This document shows, one piece after another, positions 1 through 11,629 of a DNA stretch of 64,000 nucleotides (the stretch's first letter is position 1; every line of letters begins with the position of its first letter). Location of the stretch: contig CP136069.1 in NCBI GenBank assembly GCA_032622095.1, forward strand, positions 168,074,394 to 168,138,393, in the 5' to 3' direction. The DNA comes from Siphonodentalium dalli. Its lineage: Eukaryota; Mollusca; Scaphopoda; Gadilida; Siphonodentaliidae. Below the pieces are notes generated by a model. That model had not been told where the DNA came from. It saw only the letters and a program-made list of their open reading frames with translations, and ran no database searches. A program made the translations under genes and the position numbers.

Positions 1-795
1 GTGTTTGTGTACCATCATAAATGATTTAGGCTCTTGCTGTAATGTTATTTGATAATAACCTTTCCCAGCCCGATTGCGTCTTCGTCCATACGTGACTGAT
101 TTTCCAACTACACTGCCGCGCCGTAGATAAACGGTTTTATTAGTGTTGTTCACAAGTAGCAATGGGACTTGATGTCTTTTACCTAGTTCAGAAATCGACT
201 TCCTTACCTCCAAACCGGGTTTTGATGCTAGGTAACCTTTCTCGATTTGGGCCACCTCTACTAATGTCGACTTGTGAAGAGAAGCTAAGTTTTTTGATTT
301 TCCCATACATACAGTTGATGTTTGGGGCTCTAAGCTAACCTTGCTGGTCAATCTCAGCAGGGAAGCTATGTGCGCGTCCGATTCCAATGGGACGTACACG
401 TCACTGACCTTGAGGCATCCCAGATCATAATATAGTCTGACCCCCCGAGAGGTCAACCAATCCCTCCCCAAGATCATATTCCGGGTCATATCATTCGCCA
501 CATAAAATTTATGGGTTAATTTTAGTTTCGCCATTCTGAAGGTCAGTTCCACGCTACCAAGTACGCCCAGTGACTTCCCATTCACGGAGCTAAGGTTGAT
601 ATGTTCCCTAGTTAGTTTTGGTCGGAACTGTAATGCGTCATAGACGCGTTTGTGAATCAATGATACTTCCGCTCCACTATCCACTAATGAGCGATATTTA
701 TTTTTCCCTATTCTGACTAAACACGAGCTGGGGTTCCCCACAATGTTGATACTAAATTTCCTCTCACATGTGGCCTCAATGAGAGGATTCCTTAG
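1..795 (-). CDS. Retrotransposon pro-pol frame, protease part (partial)
   Basis: This is the 5' part of the pol frame of a Ty3/gypsy-like LTR retrotransposon, open for 265 codons and running off the window start. The retropepsin active-site motif LVDSGAEVSLI is encoded around 650-685, and the second protease signature ILGRDWL around 455-478, which is the usual spacing for an aspartic protease that cleaves Gag-Pol. Downstream of the protease (about 1-420) is a basic linker before the expected reverse transcriptase, which lies outside the window. There is no separate start codon. The frame is -1 relative to gag and begins at the slippery site at 795-801, so expression probably needs ribosomal frameshifting. 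No stop codon or frameshift was seen in the visible part. The protease assignment is secure; the exact retroelement clade is not. Confidence 0.88.
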
Positions 796-801
796 TTTTT
801 T
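760..801 (-). promoter_or_regulatory. Programmed -1 frameshift signal at gag/pro junction
   Basis: On the minus strand the heptamer A AAA AAC (795-801) sits in the correct phase immediately before the gag stop TAA (792-794). After an 8-nt spacer a perfect 7-bp stem (CCTCTCA at 780-786 pairing with TGAGAGG at 760-766) encloses a 13-nt loop. The protease frame continues in exactly the -1 frame. Heptamer, phase, spacer and stem match the classical retroviral gag-pro signal. That it works is inferred. Confidence 0.8.
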
Positions 802-1883
802 GCGTATGTGGGCGGGGTCATTAGTCGCGGTGGTTCGTTTAATGTCGGATATCTCCGGCTGTGACGCGGTGTATCATGGGATAGGTCACGTGATCGGTTC
901 GGCTGATCTCGGCGGATTCCCCTAGGTGGCGTTACTGGCGTGTTCCATTGCCTTTGCTTCGAATCTCCGGATTTAGAGGGGCAATTTCTAGCCAAGTGAT
1001 TACCGTTGCAACCCCAGCAAGATACGTGCCTTCGGTTTTCGGTCTTAAAGGGGCAGTCGCGAGCGAAATGGTCACCTTGACACGTCCAACATTCGACTGT
1101 TCGTGGGTTAACCACCGCTTCGACATGCACCTGTCTCGGGCGTGATCGGTGTTCACGGGTCGTGTGGTTATCGCTTGCACAAATATCGCAGGTTGTTCTC
1201 GCGCGTTTGTTTCTGAAACTATCGATTTCCATTGCTTCCGGTTCGTTTTCGTTGTAATTTTCGCGGCCCGTTCGTAGGTTGAATACCCGTCGGATCCCCA
1301 TTTCCCGCATGGCGATGTCGGCTGCCAATTTTAGTGTCTTCGGCGCATCCCTGATCAACTTCATTTTCAAACTGTCGCTTCTTAAAGCGTCAATATAAAA
1401 CCCTACGAGTTGGCCTTCAACCGCGTTGATCCCGCCGGGCTGCTCTCGGTATGCCACAATCGCGATCTCCAAAATCCGTTCGGCAAGCACATGTAAATTT
1501 TCGTTTTGTTTTTGCTTGATTTTTCTTAGCATCGAAAAGGCGAATTGAATGTCATTTATCTCGGCAAATCGACTAGATAATTCAGATTTTGTGTCTTGCC
1601 ACGTGGCGTTAGGATTCGTGGCCAAATATCTTTGTAAAAAATCTGATACGGGGCCCGTCGCGCTCTGGAATGCCATATAGGGCTTATTTGCTTCGTTAGC
1701 GCCGGTTAGGATCGCGCATTTTTCTATCGACTTGACCCACCCGTGGTATTTCGTGGGGTCCCCGTCAAATGACGTCACTACCTGTGTTACCGTAGTCATG
1801 GCCATTGCAGCAATTTGAGAATTGATAGACTCTGTCAATGGGGCGAGAACACCAAGCGATTGTTGTTGTTGTTGGGTAGCCAT
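792..1883 (-). CDS. Retrotransposon Gag polyprotein with zinc knuckles
   Basis: The product is a 363-residue Gag, the structural protein that packages retrotransposon RNA into particles. It starts at the ATG at 1881-1883 (MATQQQQQ); a longer frame begins only at a TTG. After a glutamine-rich N-terminus comes a capsid-like region with the FDGDPTKYHGW motif, then TWQDTKSELSSRF and a KIKQKQNENLHVLAERI helix, as in Ty3/gypsy Gags. The C-terminal third is basic and holds two CX2CX4HX4C knuckles (CWTCQGDHFARDC and CWGCNGNHLARNC) preceded by a CX2CX4HX4H variant (CDICASDNHTTREH). It ends at a slippery site leading into protease. The frame is intact, so the copy may be young. A related but broken Gag is present at 33207-34053. 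Confidence 0.9.
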   Translation of the reverse strand: MATQQQQQSLGVLAPLTESINSQIAAMAMTTVTQVVTSFDGDPTKYHGWVKSIEKCAILTGANEANKPYMAFQSATGPVSDFLQRYLATNPNATWQDTKSELSSRFAEINDIQFAFSMLRKIKQKQNENLHVLAERILEIAIVAYREQPGGINAVEGQLVGFYIDALRSDSLKMKLIRDAPKTLKLAADIAMREMGIRRVFNLRTGRENYNENEPEAMEIDSFRNKRARTTCDICASDNHTTREHRSRPRQVHVEAVVNPRTVECWTCQGDHFARDCPFKTENRRHVSCWGCNGNHLARNCPSKSGDSKQRQWNTPVTPPRGIRRDQPNRSRDLSHDTPRHSRRYPTLNEPPRLMTPPTYAKN

Positions 1884-1990
1884 TATGATAATAAACAATT
1901 AGACTCACGTTTTGCGAATTTTCCCACACTGTTTTTTTCCACACTGTTCCTCTTCTTGTTTCACGTTGTGTCTGTGATTAGCGTTCAGAT

Positions 1991-2008
1991 CCTGGCTCGA
2001 AGGCACCA
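1991..2008 (-). other. Candidate tRNA primer-binding site
   Basis: Read on the plus strand this segment looks like a tRNA 3' end finishing in CACCA. Read on the element strand it starts TGGTGCC, the expected form of a primer-binding site. It lies about 110 bp upstream of the gag start. The tRNA species was not identified. Confidence 0.5.
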
Positions 2009-2019
2009 GTTAAGAGATA

Positions 2020-2739
2020 TGTGCCAATACGGGTACATATAACTCTTAAGGCTATCAGAACTGTTTGATTATTTATATATAACAAAGTCAATAATGTTCA
2101 ATCATCGGCATCTGGGTTTCTCTTCCTGTCGTCTGCTTGGTTTCGGGTCTTCTTCCGTCTTCATAGGTTGGGTGTGTCTGCTTGTCTTCTACTCGGTTTG
2201 AGTTCCGGTCGAGTTCGTCTTCCTGTCGTCTGCTCTTCTTCCTCCGTCGGCACATAATGTTTACCTTGTATTCTCGTCCATTGCTCCACACTGCTCTTCC
2301 ACGCGTCCGAGAATTCGTTGTTACTATAGGGTAGCTGGTTAGAACTGTCTTCTCATGTTGGCTTGCTTCTTTCTAAAATACCCAGTGTCTGCTAATGACG
2401 GCCATGTGTATTTTCACGGCGCGTCGGTTCATCGTACTTAGGGTAATTGAGTTATCGTCATCTCCCCATGGGTCCTATTAACTCTCCTGGTTTCAGTAGC
2501 TTTCTAGGCGATACATCTGGTCTTGCTAATCCTCAAGACCGTGTTCTGTTTACTCCACAAATCATTTCCCTATGTTATTGCATGGACGCTCGCTAATTCG
2601 ATTTGGTGCTCAGTACTTTTGTGATCTAGATGTGGTCAACAGCGACGCTGATATGTGTGGTAATCGAGCGCCCCTCTGACAGAGATTTCCTATCTTCTTC
2701 CCGGGTTGAAAGTTATGTCCCTGTGGTTGTCTTGGCACA
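2020..2739 (-). repeat. Candidate 5' LTR of the gag-pro element
   Basis: The segment is bounded by the perfect 8-bp inverted pair TGTGCCAA (2020-2027) and TTGGCACA (2732-2739), has TG...CA ends, and lies just upstream of the primer-binding site in element orientation. The 11-nt spacer between LTR end and primer-binding site is longer than usual. The partner LTR is outside the window, so the boundaries are an inference. Confidence 0.45.
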
Positions 2740-2894
2740 CATGACTTCCCCATCAGTAAATCTTTGGCTAAAAATTGTTAGAATGTACCGCCAATCCGCC
2801 GTCTTATTTACCCTGCTGGACAAAACAAGTGTCCATTGGCACTGCAGTGTATTTGCCATTTGGCTGCGGTGTCAGAGTTTGTAAATTCTGCAGT

Positions 2895-3117
2895 TGAGTA
2901 CCGTGGCCGAGCGGCAAGTACACCTTGGCCGCATGACATGTATACCATGGCCGAAAAGCAACTACATGTGTACATGTACAACAGGGCCGGATGGCATGTA
3001 CACCATGATTAGATTTCTGGTTTGTATTGTCTTTTTTCAGTTTAATGACTGTACATGTACACCGTGGCAACTACATTTACACCATGGCCGAATGGCAAAT
3101 ACACCACGGCCCAACTG
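2895..3117. repeat. Degenerate short tandem repeat, ACCATGGCCGAATGGC type
   Basis: About seven imperfect units of roughly 22-30 bp, with consensus close to TACACCATGGCCGAATGGCA, are interspersed with ACATGTACA words. The short ORFs on both strands here are by-products of the repeat. Confidence 0.6.
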
Positions 3118-3291
3118 TAGTTAGCCATTGGAGCCGCGGTGTACATGGTGGCAATGCTAACCACAACTTGGTTAAGTGGACACTTGTTTTGTCTAGCAGG
3201 GTACATGTACATGTATGTACCAAACTTGCCAGGTTTATTAAAAAAAACTCAAAATAATATGCGACAACAAGGAAGTTTCAATTGTATTTAA

Positions 3292-3756
3292 AGGTACTCA
3301 ATCTGATTTGATAGTCCCATATCATTAGATTCGAACAACATTTAAAAAAAATATGCTTCAGTCAGAATCTATTAAGGGTAAGGTCAAGTGAACAATTATG
3401 AAAGGGAATTTCCATGCAAATCTCTTTAACAGAAGTTACGTAGTTGCATACATGCATAATTCTGAGTGATTTGGTGTGGTAATTAAAACAACGGATTGTC
3501 AAATATCAAATACACAAAAGCCACTTGACTTTAGAGTTATCCATCTTCATACGCAATTTGATCTGAGAACTTCTTCTCGTTTACTTTTTGCCAGGCCACT
3601 AAAAAGTACTGGTGGTGAGAAATAATGGATTGAAAACATTTATATATCTGATCACTCTGAGCTTTGATGGGTGGGTTCCTCCACTCAAATCAAATATTTG
3701 TTTCCCCAAAGCCAAATAAATAGTAATTTGCAAGCGTTAATACGGATTATGCATCT
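3292..3756. mobile_element. TTAA-flanked foldback MITE (copy a)
   Basis: The element is flanked by TTAA on both sides (3288-3291 and 3757-3760). The left end starts AGGTACTCAATCTGAT. The right end, read inverted, starts AGATGCATAATCCGTATTAA. It shares the inner sequence around 'CTTGACTTTAGAGTTATCCATCTTCATAC' and the 'GGGTTCCTCCACTCAAATCAAATA' arm with the copies at 17143, 18352 and 49739. It has no coding capacity. Confidence 0.7.
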
Positions 3757-4219
3757 TTAAAAAAGGATAATCGCATTAGAGTTGAAATGAGGTAATGAAT
3801 AAATAAATGAATGTATACGAAGTGATTTAAATAAATCATTGTTTTTTGTTTGAGAATATTGCCATTTGATTGAAAGAATTATAGATGTCTGAAAAATGGA
3901 TGACTATATACCGGTATCAGGAATAATATTTTGTTTATTAGTCTCACTAATTGTTCTCAGTGTTTCTTAAATCAGCAACTTCATCACATTTACTGTCATT
4001 TCATGTCCATGTACAGAGAAAATTACTGTTCAAACTTACGAAAGTTGTAGGTGATTTCATTTATCAGGTCTTTACTGTATGTTACATGTACATCTACAGT
4101 AATGCCATAATTAATTGACTCCATAACCACCGCATAATTATGGGTAAATTTTCAGGATTTAGTTGGAAAGCTCTCGTTGAGTCGATTAATTGGGGCATTA
4201 CTGTACATGTATACTTATT

Positions 4220-5060
4220 ATAGTGTTTTTTTCTTCTTATTTTTCCAGATATTTCAGAGATGCTACCGGTACATTTTGTTCATCACATGCACTATCTATC
4301 AGAAGTTCAATTCTGTGATCTGAGGACTGAGATCTCACATGTACTGGTTTCTGAATAAATTAGCAAATGTTGTCAGACAACTTCTTTGAATAGGTGTAAA
4401 ATTCACATTCACAAGCAGTGATTAAATGGAACTGTAAAGCCAATATGTTTGGTGTGACCCTGCGAGCTCGCATGATGGAAAGACAATATCTACAACAAGG
4501 ACCAACGATTTTCAAGAATTTGCATCTTATAATACTAGAATGAAGTTTTGGGAAACTCAAGATTCTTTCCAAACTATTTGAGTTTTTCAAGAGTGGAATG
4601 GATGTCTTTGGGGGAGAACCCATTTGTACACTGTATAGTGATTCTTGAATCTGTAGTCACTAAGGAATCCACTACATGAAGCTGATGCAGATTTCTTCTC
4701 CTGTGCAACAAATCTTAGCATGGCATAGAACAATCTTATATACATGTATGTTTGGAAAGCACCATACGTTACACGTGAAGGCGTATGTCTAACAAAGAGT
4801 GTACTGGTAACCAAAGAAGACCTGAAGACTCCACCATGATGTAATTGCCTTCTGATTAATAAAATATTGATGCCAACTATGTGAACATAATATTTTTAAC
4901 TAGATCCAAATTCACCAACAACCATAATATCACAGTGGGTTATTTTATTATTAGAATGACATGCCCGGTGGTGTCATTTTTAAAAGAAGTTGTACCTGGT
5001 AATTTCTTGCTATGTTTGTCATGTTCCAGAATACAGAGTGTGTTGAGAAGTTTGTCCATA
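4220..5060. repeat. Paralogous segment matching 29420-30172 plus 34800-34990
   Basis: This stretch aligns collinearly, with clear divergence, to the DNA on both sides of the LTR element at 30173-34799. Shared landmarks include 'CAAGCAGTGATTAAAT' and 'ATCACAGTGGGTTAT'. At about 4851-4875 it shows the unoccupied version of the insertion site (TTCTGATTAATAAAATATTGATGCC). The ORFs inside are not conserved in frame, so it is probably an old dispersed repeat or a segmental duplication. Confidence 0.7.
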
Positions 5061-5419
5061 TGCTCGCTGCATAGCGGTACATTTGTATAACATTGTTTTG
5101 TCCTGTAAAACTACTGGTTGTGTATAGTGTCTTTTAAGTTTAAGCATATATGGAACTTATCCCATGACAAATAATATCACAAAAATTATTAAAATTTCCA
5201 GTTTTGTGGTTAAGTATATGTGTTTTTAAATACAAATTTTGCGATTTCATTGATATTTAAGGCAGTGTTAGGCAACACACATCTTATACAAATGTTGACA
5301 TGATGGGGTGGGGCTTGGGAGATGGTGTTCTATCATATCACAAATACAACCGCTCATGTATGTTACTGGTGGAAAAGTTGACACTCCTGTCATAACGGAA
5401 GGACATTTGGTAGGTCAAG

Positions 5420-5900
5420 CAGGGACATGGCGATGGTGGGGGGGGGGGGGTGACCCCAACTCAGGTCAACTTTTTCAATAGTTGGAAAATTTATGTGTGA
5501 TGGAGCAGTAGGTTGCAATTGTTCTTGTAGTTTTTATTTTCCAACAATTTATTAATGGCAAATTTTTTTTAGAACAACATTTGTATATTTCATACTTTTG
5601 ATCAATTTGTTTTAATGAAATTGCTATCAGTTGGAAATTTATTGTCACGGATCTCTAATTTGGCTGCGTGCAGTGTGTGTGTAGAAAAGAGTAGAGATTT
5701 GTGACATGATCTAGGTCCCTTCCCTGTGGCCAGTCAAAAACTGCTTATTAAGTTAAGAAAAAAATATTTTCTGACTTTAGACATCAGTTGGACATTTTCC
5801 AACCGTCGGGGGTGTCAGTTGGAAATTTCTCTTGCAAAGATTGAGGCCAGTCTAAATGATAGATATTCTAGCCACGTCCCGGATCCAAAATCTTTCAATC
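5420..5900. repeat. Dispersed repeat with GTTGGAAATTTCC palindromes
   Basis: This is a diverged copy of the repeat at 45310-46200. Both carry 'TTCTTGTAGTTTTATTTTC', 'CATCAGTTGGAAATTTTCC' and 'GGCCAGTCAAAACTGCT' blocks in the same order. A 12-G run lies at 5440-5451. It is non-coding. Confidence 0.6.
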
Positions 5901-6648
5901 ACGCAATTACAATCGTTCGATAAACTGACAACGGAATACAAACATGCATTATTATTGTTATGTATATTATCTCATACCATGCATGCGCCCATATGCTTGT
6001 GACATACACAATGACAATAGTCTTAATTTGTTACTGGTACTTAGTTCTTAATTTCACAATAAGTTTATTGTTAACCTCAATTTAGGAGAGTATATATACA
6101 AATGACAAATACATAGATGTTATATAAATATGCATGCAAATGTTATACTAATCACAATATTAATCATAAAGTGTTTATTCCATCTCACACGCATGCGGCC
6201 AGATTCTGACATTTTCAAGTTTTAAGTGTTAGTGAGGATTTAGAAATGGGAAGGCATACACAGAGATGCCCTAATATCAGTTGCCCTTTTAAAATTTGAT
6301 TAGCAATATCACATGCGTGTGATCGAGCGAAATAAAATTTCCAAATAAACTATTTACTGGACATCAAAGTTGAGTATAACAAATTGTGAATGTGTGCCTC
6401 ATATTACATTCTCGAGTGAATTTAGACAAAGGTTTCAGACATCGAATTCACCAATATAATATGTATCAAAAGTGAGTGATTCTCATTTTGATGTGGAAAG
6501 TTAATTGAAAAGAGCAAGTAAATTAAATTAATATTTCTGGTACATTTATATACATGTATCCATTTTGAGCCTCTTCAGAGTGGATAACGTTATACAAATA
6601 TTTACTATAAATTTTTTCTAACCTACATGTACCACTAATTAAATTCCT
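5879..6648. repeat. 1-kb repeat unit, left part of first tandem copy
   Basis: The segment is directly repeated at 9549-10112 (shared landmarks 'CATTATTATTGTTATGTATA', 'ACACGCATGCGGCCAG'). Its continuation is displaced to 9057-9545 by the foldback element inserted at 6657. It carries about 220 bp (6380-6600) that the second copy lacks. Confidence 0.75.
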
Positions 6649-6656
6649 GAACCATG

Positions 6657-9056
6657 TATTACGCCAGCTTTTGAAGTAATGACCACTTTTGAAGTAGTTC
6701 TCCACTTTTGAAGTAAAAAACGCCAGCTTTTGAAGTACCACACCACTTTTGTAATAAAATCGCCAGCTTTTGTAGTAAAGTGAGGTCTCCGCTTTTGAAG
6801 TAAAACACGCCAGCTTTTGTAGTAAACAAAAACTAGGTCTCCACACCTGTAATCGACCTTACGAGTGTGATGTGGTTTGAATAGCTTTCAGTCATACCAA
6901 CACGAGAAATCAGAGTCAATCGCCCATACACGTGTGACAAGTGCCAAGGCACTTAGTGAGTCCGGTTGCGTGACAAAAGAATACACACCGGTAATCGACC
7001 ATACGAGTGTGACGTGGTTTGAATAGCCTCCAGTCATACTAACACAAGATAAGTCAAGTCAATCGCATATACACGTGTGACGTGTACAAAAAGGCACTTA
7101 GTGAGTCCGGTTCCGTGACAAAACAATCCACACCGGTAATCGACCACATGCATGTGATGTGGTTCGAATAGCCTTCAATCATACCAACACAAGATAATTT
7201 ACATCGTCATCGCCCATACAACTTTGACGTGTTCCAAAAGGCATTAGTGTGCCCGTTTCCCCGTCTAAGCTTATTAACACACTTAGGTGACCAATCATAC
7301 GAGTATATACGATTGTTCCCAGTCGGCCTGACAACCCATCTCATTGAATGCCCTTACAAGTACTACCTTTGTCAGAAGAAGTTTGATGTGACATTGAGTG
7401 AGACAAGACGTTTTGTCAGTCCAGTAACATGACAACATATATAGTTCATCGAAATTAGGTGATGTAGTAGTTCCAACGGAACATAGTTGGCCTCCCCTTT
7501 AATTGCATATTCATACCTTCGAAATTAGGTGATCCGCCGACGCTTTAGGGACAGCAGAAAATGTTCGGTTTATTAGCTTCGTCTCTGGAAGGCGACATTG
7601 ACAACAAATTTTGATCATTGAAATTATGACACATAACCGAAGTAACTAGGTCAAACGTGGCCAGCTATAAAACACGGGGCCCAGTAATGTGTTGTGTGGA
7701 AACCGCTGGGTTCACATATCCTCTGGTGATTGATTGATAAAATAAAATAACGGAGTCGATGGCGTTGGGTCGCTATATACAGGGAAAGTTAAACTTTCAA
7801 ACGCATAACAAAATTAAGAATGAATGGAACGATGTTGTTGATGTAGTTAAATAATAATTAGTCAAATTGACCCTTAACCTCCCCTTAGACGCTATATTTT
7901 TTTAATAGTTATGTATAATATTGTATAGCTTGACCCCTTATCGCCTCTCATCCACATCAACAATTCTGCTATCTAAATCTGTTTTGTTTATTATGGTCAA
8001 TAAATTAAATCAATATTCTATCATGAAGACAATATATGATGGTATAAATATTGTCTCATGGACTGATAACTTAACATAAAAACAATGATGAATTATTTTG
8101 AGATATCTCAGAACACAACAAAACACACATCAAAACACAATATATGTAGGTACATATTCTAGATGGTAGTCTATATTGTTAATGGTCACTGATCCGAAAT
8201 ATTGCATGCACTTATATTTCAGCAATTAGTTTTAATCTTGATGTGTGTAGTGTATAAAGAAAGTCTTATAATTTTAGTAATATACCAGATCTCTAAATCT
8301 ACCAGCCATGCAAATTCGTCCACTGATTCACGTTTACTGAAGCCAAAATATAATAAATCAAGTCCACAGTTCACCCAGAAACGTTCCTCAAGCCTTTTGG
8401 TACACGTCACGTGTATGGACGATTGACTGTGTGATTTGTCTTGTGATAGTTTAACTGAAGGCTATTCAAACCACGTTACACTCATATGATCTATTACCCG
8501 TGTAGATTCTTTTGTCACGGAACGGACTCATTAAGATCCTTTTGGTACACGTCACACGTGTATGGACGATTGACTGTGTGATAGTTTAACTGAAAGCTAT
8601 TCAAACCACGTCACACTCGTATGGTCGATTACCGGTGTGTATTCTTTTGTCACGCAACCGGACTCACTAAGTGCCTTTTGGTACACCTCACACGTGTATG
8701 GGCGATTGACTGTGATTTCTCTTGTGTTGGTTTGCCTTAAAGCTATTCAAACCACATCACATTCGTATAGGCGATAGCCACAGTGTATTATCGGGTTGAC
8801 TTTGTCATGAAAATCGTTCAGCGCCCGTCAAATATGTATTGAGTCAGTTTACTTCAAAAGCTGTAATTTTGTTATTACAAAAGTGGAGACCTACAAAAGC
8901 TGGCGTCTTTTACTCCAAAAGCGGAGACCTCACTTTCCTTCAAAAGCTGGCGATTTTATTACAAAAGTGGTGAGGTACTTCAAAAGCTGGCGTTTTTTAC
9001 TTCAAAAGTGGAGACCTAATTCCAAAAGTGGTCAGTTACTTCAAAGGCCGGCGTAA
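6657..9056. mobile_element. 2.4-kb foldback transposable element
   Basis: The two ends are long imperfect inverted repeats (about 6657-7300 and 8415-9056) that start TTACGCC(A/G)GC. The outer part of each arm is a run of 17-21-bp words ending TTTTGAAGTA. The inner part is three or more ~140-bp tandem units with 'CACCGGTAATCGACCATACGAGTGTGA'. The element is flanked by a 7-8-bp duplication, GAACCATG at 6649-6656 and CAACCATG at 9057-9064. The paralogous empty site CCTGAACCATGACAAC at about 10105-10125 confirms the insertion. The centre (7440-8400) has no recognisable coding sequence. The structure resembles Drosophila FB elements; any relationship is by architecture only. Confidence 0.8.
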
Positions 9057-10112
9057 CAACCATGGCAACAAAAAGCAATTATTAATAGGTTCAATTAGAT
9101 TATCAAAGAAAGAATATACGCCACTGAAGGATTCCAGGCAATCCCCCTTCCAGGTAGATGTTATATGTTATGCACATCAATTTGAAACCATGCGATATTT
9201 TAAAGGAGACAAGTTTTGTAATACAGCCTTACGGTTTTGACATACAAATATTGTTAGTAAAATGTTTAAATTTTCCATTTTGTGTTAAACCCATGTATCA
9301 TGGTTTGGATATATATATCGGATATATATATGATTCGTCCATATAGTTTAACGACCTTGATCAACGCATCTTACATATTTATTGTACAGTCCGTTATTGA
9401 TGCAGTAGCGCAGTGTAACATGATAAGTGCCGGAACGAATTGTAAAGACAGTTTAAAAAAATACAGCCTTACGGTTGTGACATAGCCAGTAATTGGATAC
9501 CGTTACAGTATTCTCGTCGCTACCTGGTATGATCGAGACCCCGATCAAAAATCTTCAATCACGCCATTACAATCGTGCGATAAAACTGACAACCGGAATG
9601 CATTATTATTGTTATGTATATTATCTCGTACCAAGCGTGCGCCCATATGCTTGTGACATACACAACGAAAATAGTCTTAATTTTTATTACTGGCACTTAG
9701 TTCAATCGTGGCAAGTTCTTAGTTTCACAATAAGTTTATTTATTGTTAATTTAGGAGAGCATATATACCGATGACAAATATATACATGTTATATAAATAT
9801 GTATGCAAATGTTATACTAATCACACTATTAATCATACAGTGTTTATGTCATGTCACACGCATGCGGCCAGGTTCTGGCATGTTTATGTGTTAGTGAGGT
9901 CGGTGATAATCTAGAGGATTTAGAAATGGGAAGGAATACACAGAGGTGTCCGAATATCAGTTGCCATTTTAAAACCTGATTAGCAATATCACAGGCGTGT
10001 GATGGAGTCACATGCGTGTGATGGAGCAAAATAAAATTCCAAATAAACTATTTACTGGACATCAAAGTTCAGTATTTCTGACCTGCACGTACCACTATCT
10101 AAAATTCCTGAA
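9057..10112. repeat. 1-kb tandem repeat: end of copy 1 and start of copy 2
   Basis: 9057-9545 continues the repeat interrupted at 6648. 9549-10112 repeats 5879-6648. Internal landmarks 'AAAAAGCAATTATTAATAGG', 'CAGCCTTACGGTTGTGACAT' and 'CGACCTTGATCAACGCAT' recur about 1,050 bp later. Confidence 0.75.
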
Positions 10113-10690
10113 CCATGACAACAAAAAGCAATTATTAATAGGTTCAATTATATTATCAAAGCAAACACATACGCAACTGAAGGATTCCAGGTAGATGTTA
10201 TATGTTATGCACAGCAATTTGAAAGCATGCGATATTTTAAAGGAAACAAGTTTTATAACACAGCCTTACTACCATTTTCTGTTGTTAAATCTATGTATCG
10301 TGGTTGGATGGATATATCGATATTCCGGAAGATTCGTCCATATAGTTTAACGACCTTGATCAACGCAATGAACGCATATTGCATATAGATCTGACAGTTC
10401 TTTATTGAGGCAGTAGCGCAGTGTAAAAAAACATTTTTTTAAATATACAGCCTTACGGTTGTGACATAGCCAGTAAATGGGTACCGTTACAGTATTCTCG
10501 ACGCTACCTGACATGCCCGAGTATTTGGTGTCGATTAAATATTGTGATATGATTATGACAATTATCCCAAGAAATATTGTCACTATAAAATGCTTAAATT
10601 TTCCATTCGTGTCAGTTCGTGGGGTTAAATCTATGAGTTTCCAACTTGAAATTTCCCGCTTCCATTGAACCACTCACCTTTCTGTCAGGG
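10113..10690. repeat. 1-kb tandem repeat, second copy right part
   Basis: This is a direct repeat of 9057-9545 (AAAAAGCAATTATTAATAGG through CGACGCTACCTG), followed by 'AAATCTATGAGTTTCCAACTTGAAATTTC'. The last block also occurs at 35990-36010 and 36885-36910. The short ORFs are not conserved. Confidence 0.7.
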
Positions 10691-10789
10691 ATGTAGAGCA
10701 AATCATATATCATAATTATATCAGTTCAGTGTGAGATAAACACAGAACCGCATATGTGTGTTACCTGTCAAGTGGGAAATGACATAGTC

Positions 10790-10850
10790 GTGATATGGCC
10801 TACCGGCTGAAACGACGTTAAACCCCCAATCAAACAAAGTTACCTGTCAC
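10790..10850. repeat. SINE-like tail
   Basis: 'ATATGGCCTACCGGCTGAAACGACGTTAAACCCC' followed by an AATCAAAC stretch resembles the conserved end of SINE-like repeats I associate with molluscan and related genomes. A second relative lies at 38705-38755. Neither has an identified 5' tRNA-like part. Confidence 0.3.
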
Positions 10851-10889
10851 TATGTTATGAGACTTCTGCGATCAGAGAAGTATAACCCT

Positions 10890-11240
10890 AAGGGAATTTG
10901 ACTGATCGTGCCATCCTTGTGACATCACAATTGCCCGATAAACTGACGACAGTACCGTATAAGAAATGCATGCGATTTTGTGTATAATTATCTTTCGTAA
11001 CAAGCGTGCGGTATTGATATAGTGGCAGGTGCGTCCGTATGCTTGCGACATGCAATGTGATAACAGTCCACAAATCTGTTAATTGCTCCTATTAATTCAT
11101 GGCTATTTCTTAATTTCACAGTGCGTTTCAGAGTTGTTGATATTCCCGGAAGTTTGTCCGTATGTATGCTTGCTACATGTAACAGAGTGTTCCACCAAAT
11201 ACACGTAACAGGGGTATGCGCCGTTCTGCCAAGTACGCTC
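10890..11240. repeat. Diverged copy of the 36.2-36.6 kb repeat
   Basis: It shares 'GATAAACTGACGACAGTA', 'ATTGATATAGTGGCA', 'GTGCGTCC' and 'ATGGCTATTTCTTAATTTCACA' with 36190-36600. It is non-coding. Confidence 0.55.
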
Positions 11241-11629
11241 ACCCAACTACTCTTGGAGATCTAAATAAGCGTACATACATATATGCTTCTATGTCCACCC
11301 TGTACTCTTATACATGTATGCTTAATTATGTTTGTATTGTGCTGCCCTATATAGTGTGCGTTTGTGTCCGTATGTTTATTTAAACTGTGGGATTATCAGG
11401 CATACTACATATATATATACAAAAGGCCAATAAGAATAGATTAATTACTCAGATCAAGAAATGATGTTGCTGTTTGGTAAAACCTATTTTCGACAAAACA
11501 TTTCTGAATTTGGGACATTTATATGATTGACATAATAGAGCTTCCCGTGCTGACTATGCTATGTTGGGAATTGCTACCGTGTCGCCCCATATACTCGTAT
11601 CGACATTGGCAGAATTATCCACCCTGTAC

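Noticed and set aside
2299-2335. CCACGCGTCCG, GAATTC and ACTATAGGG in close succession, resembling cDNA cloning adaptor, EcoRI site and phage promoter end
   Set aside because: Matches are short, the order and spacing do not fit a vector, and the segment lies inside a plausible LTR; coincidence is more likely than contamination.
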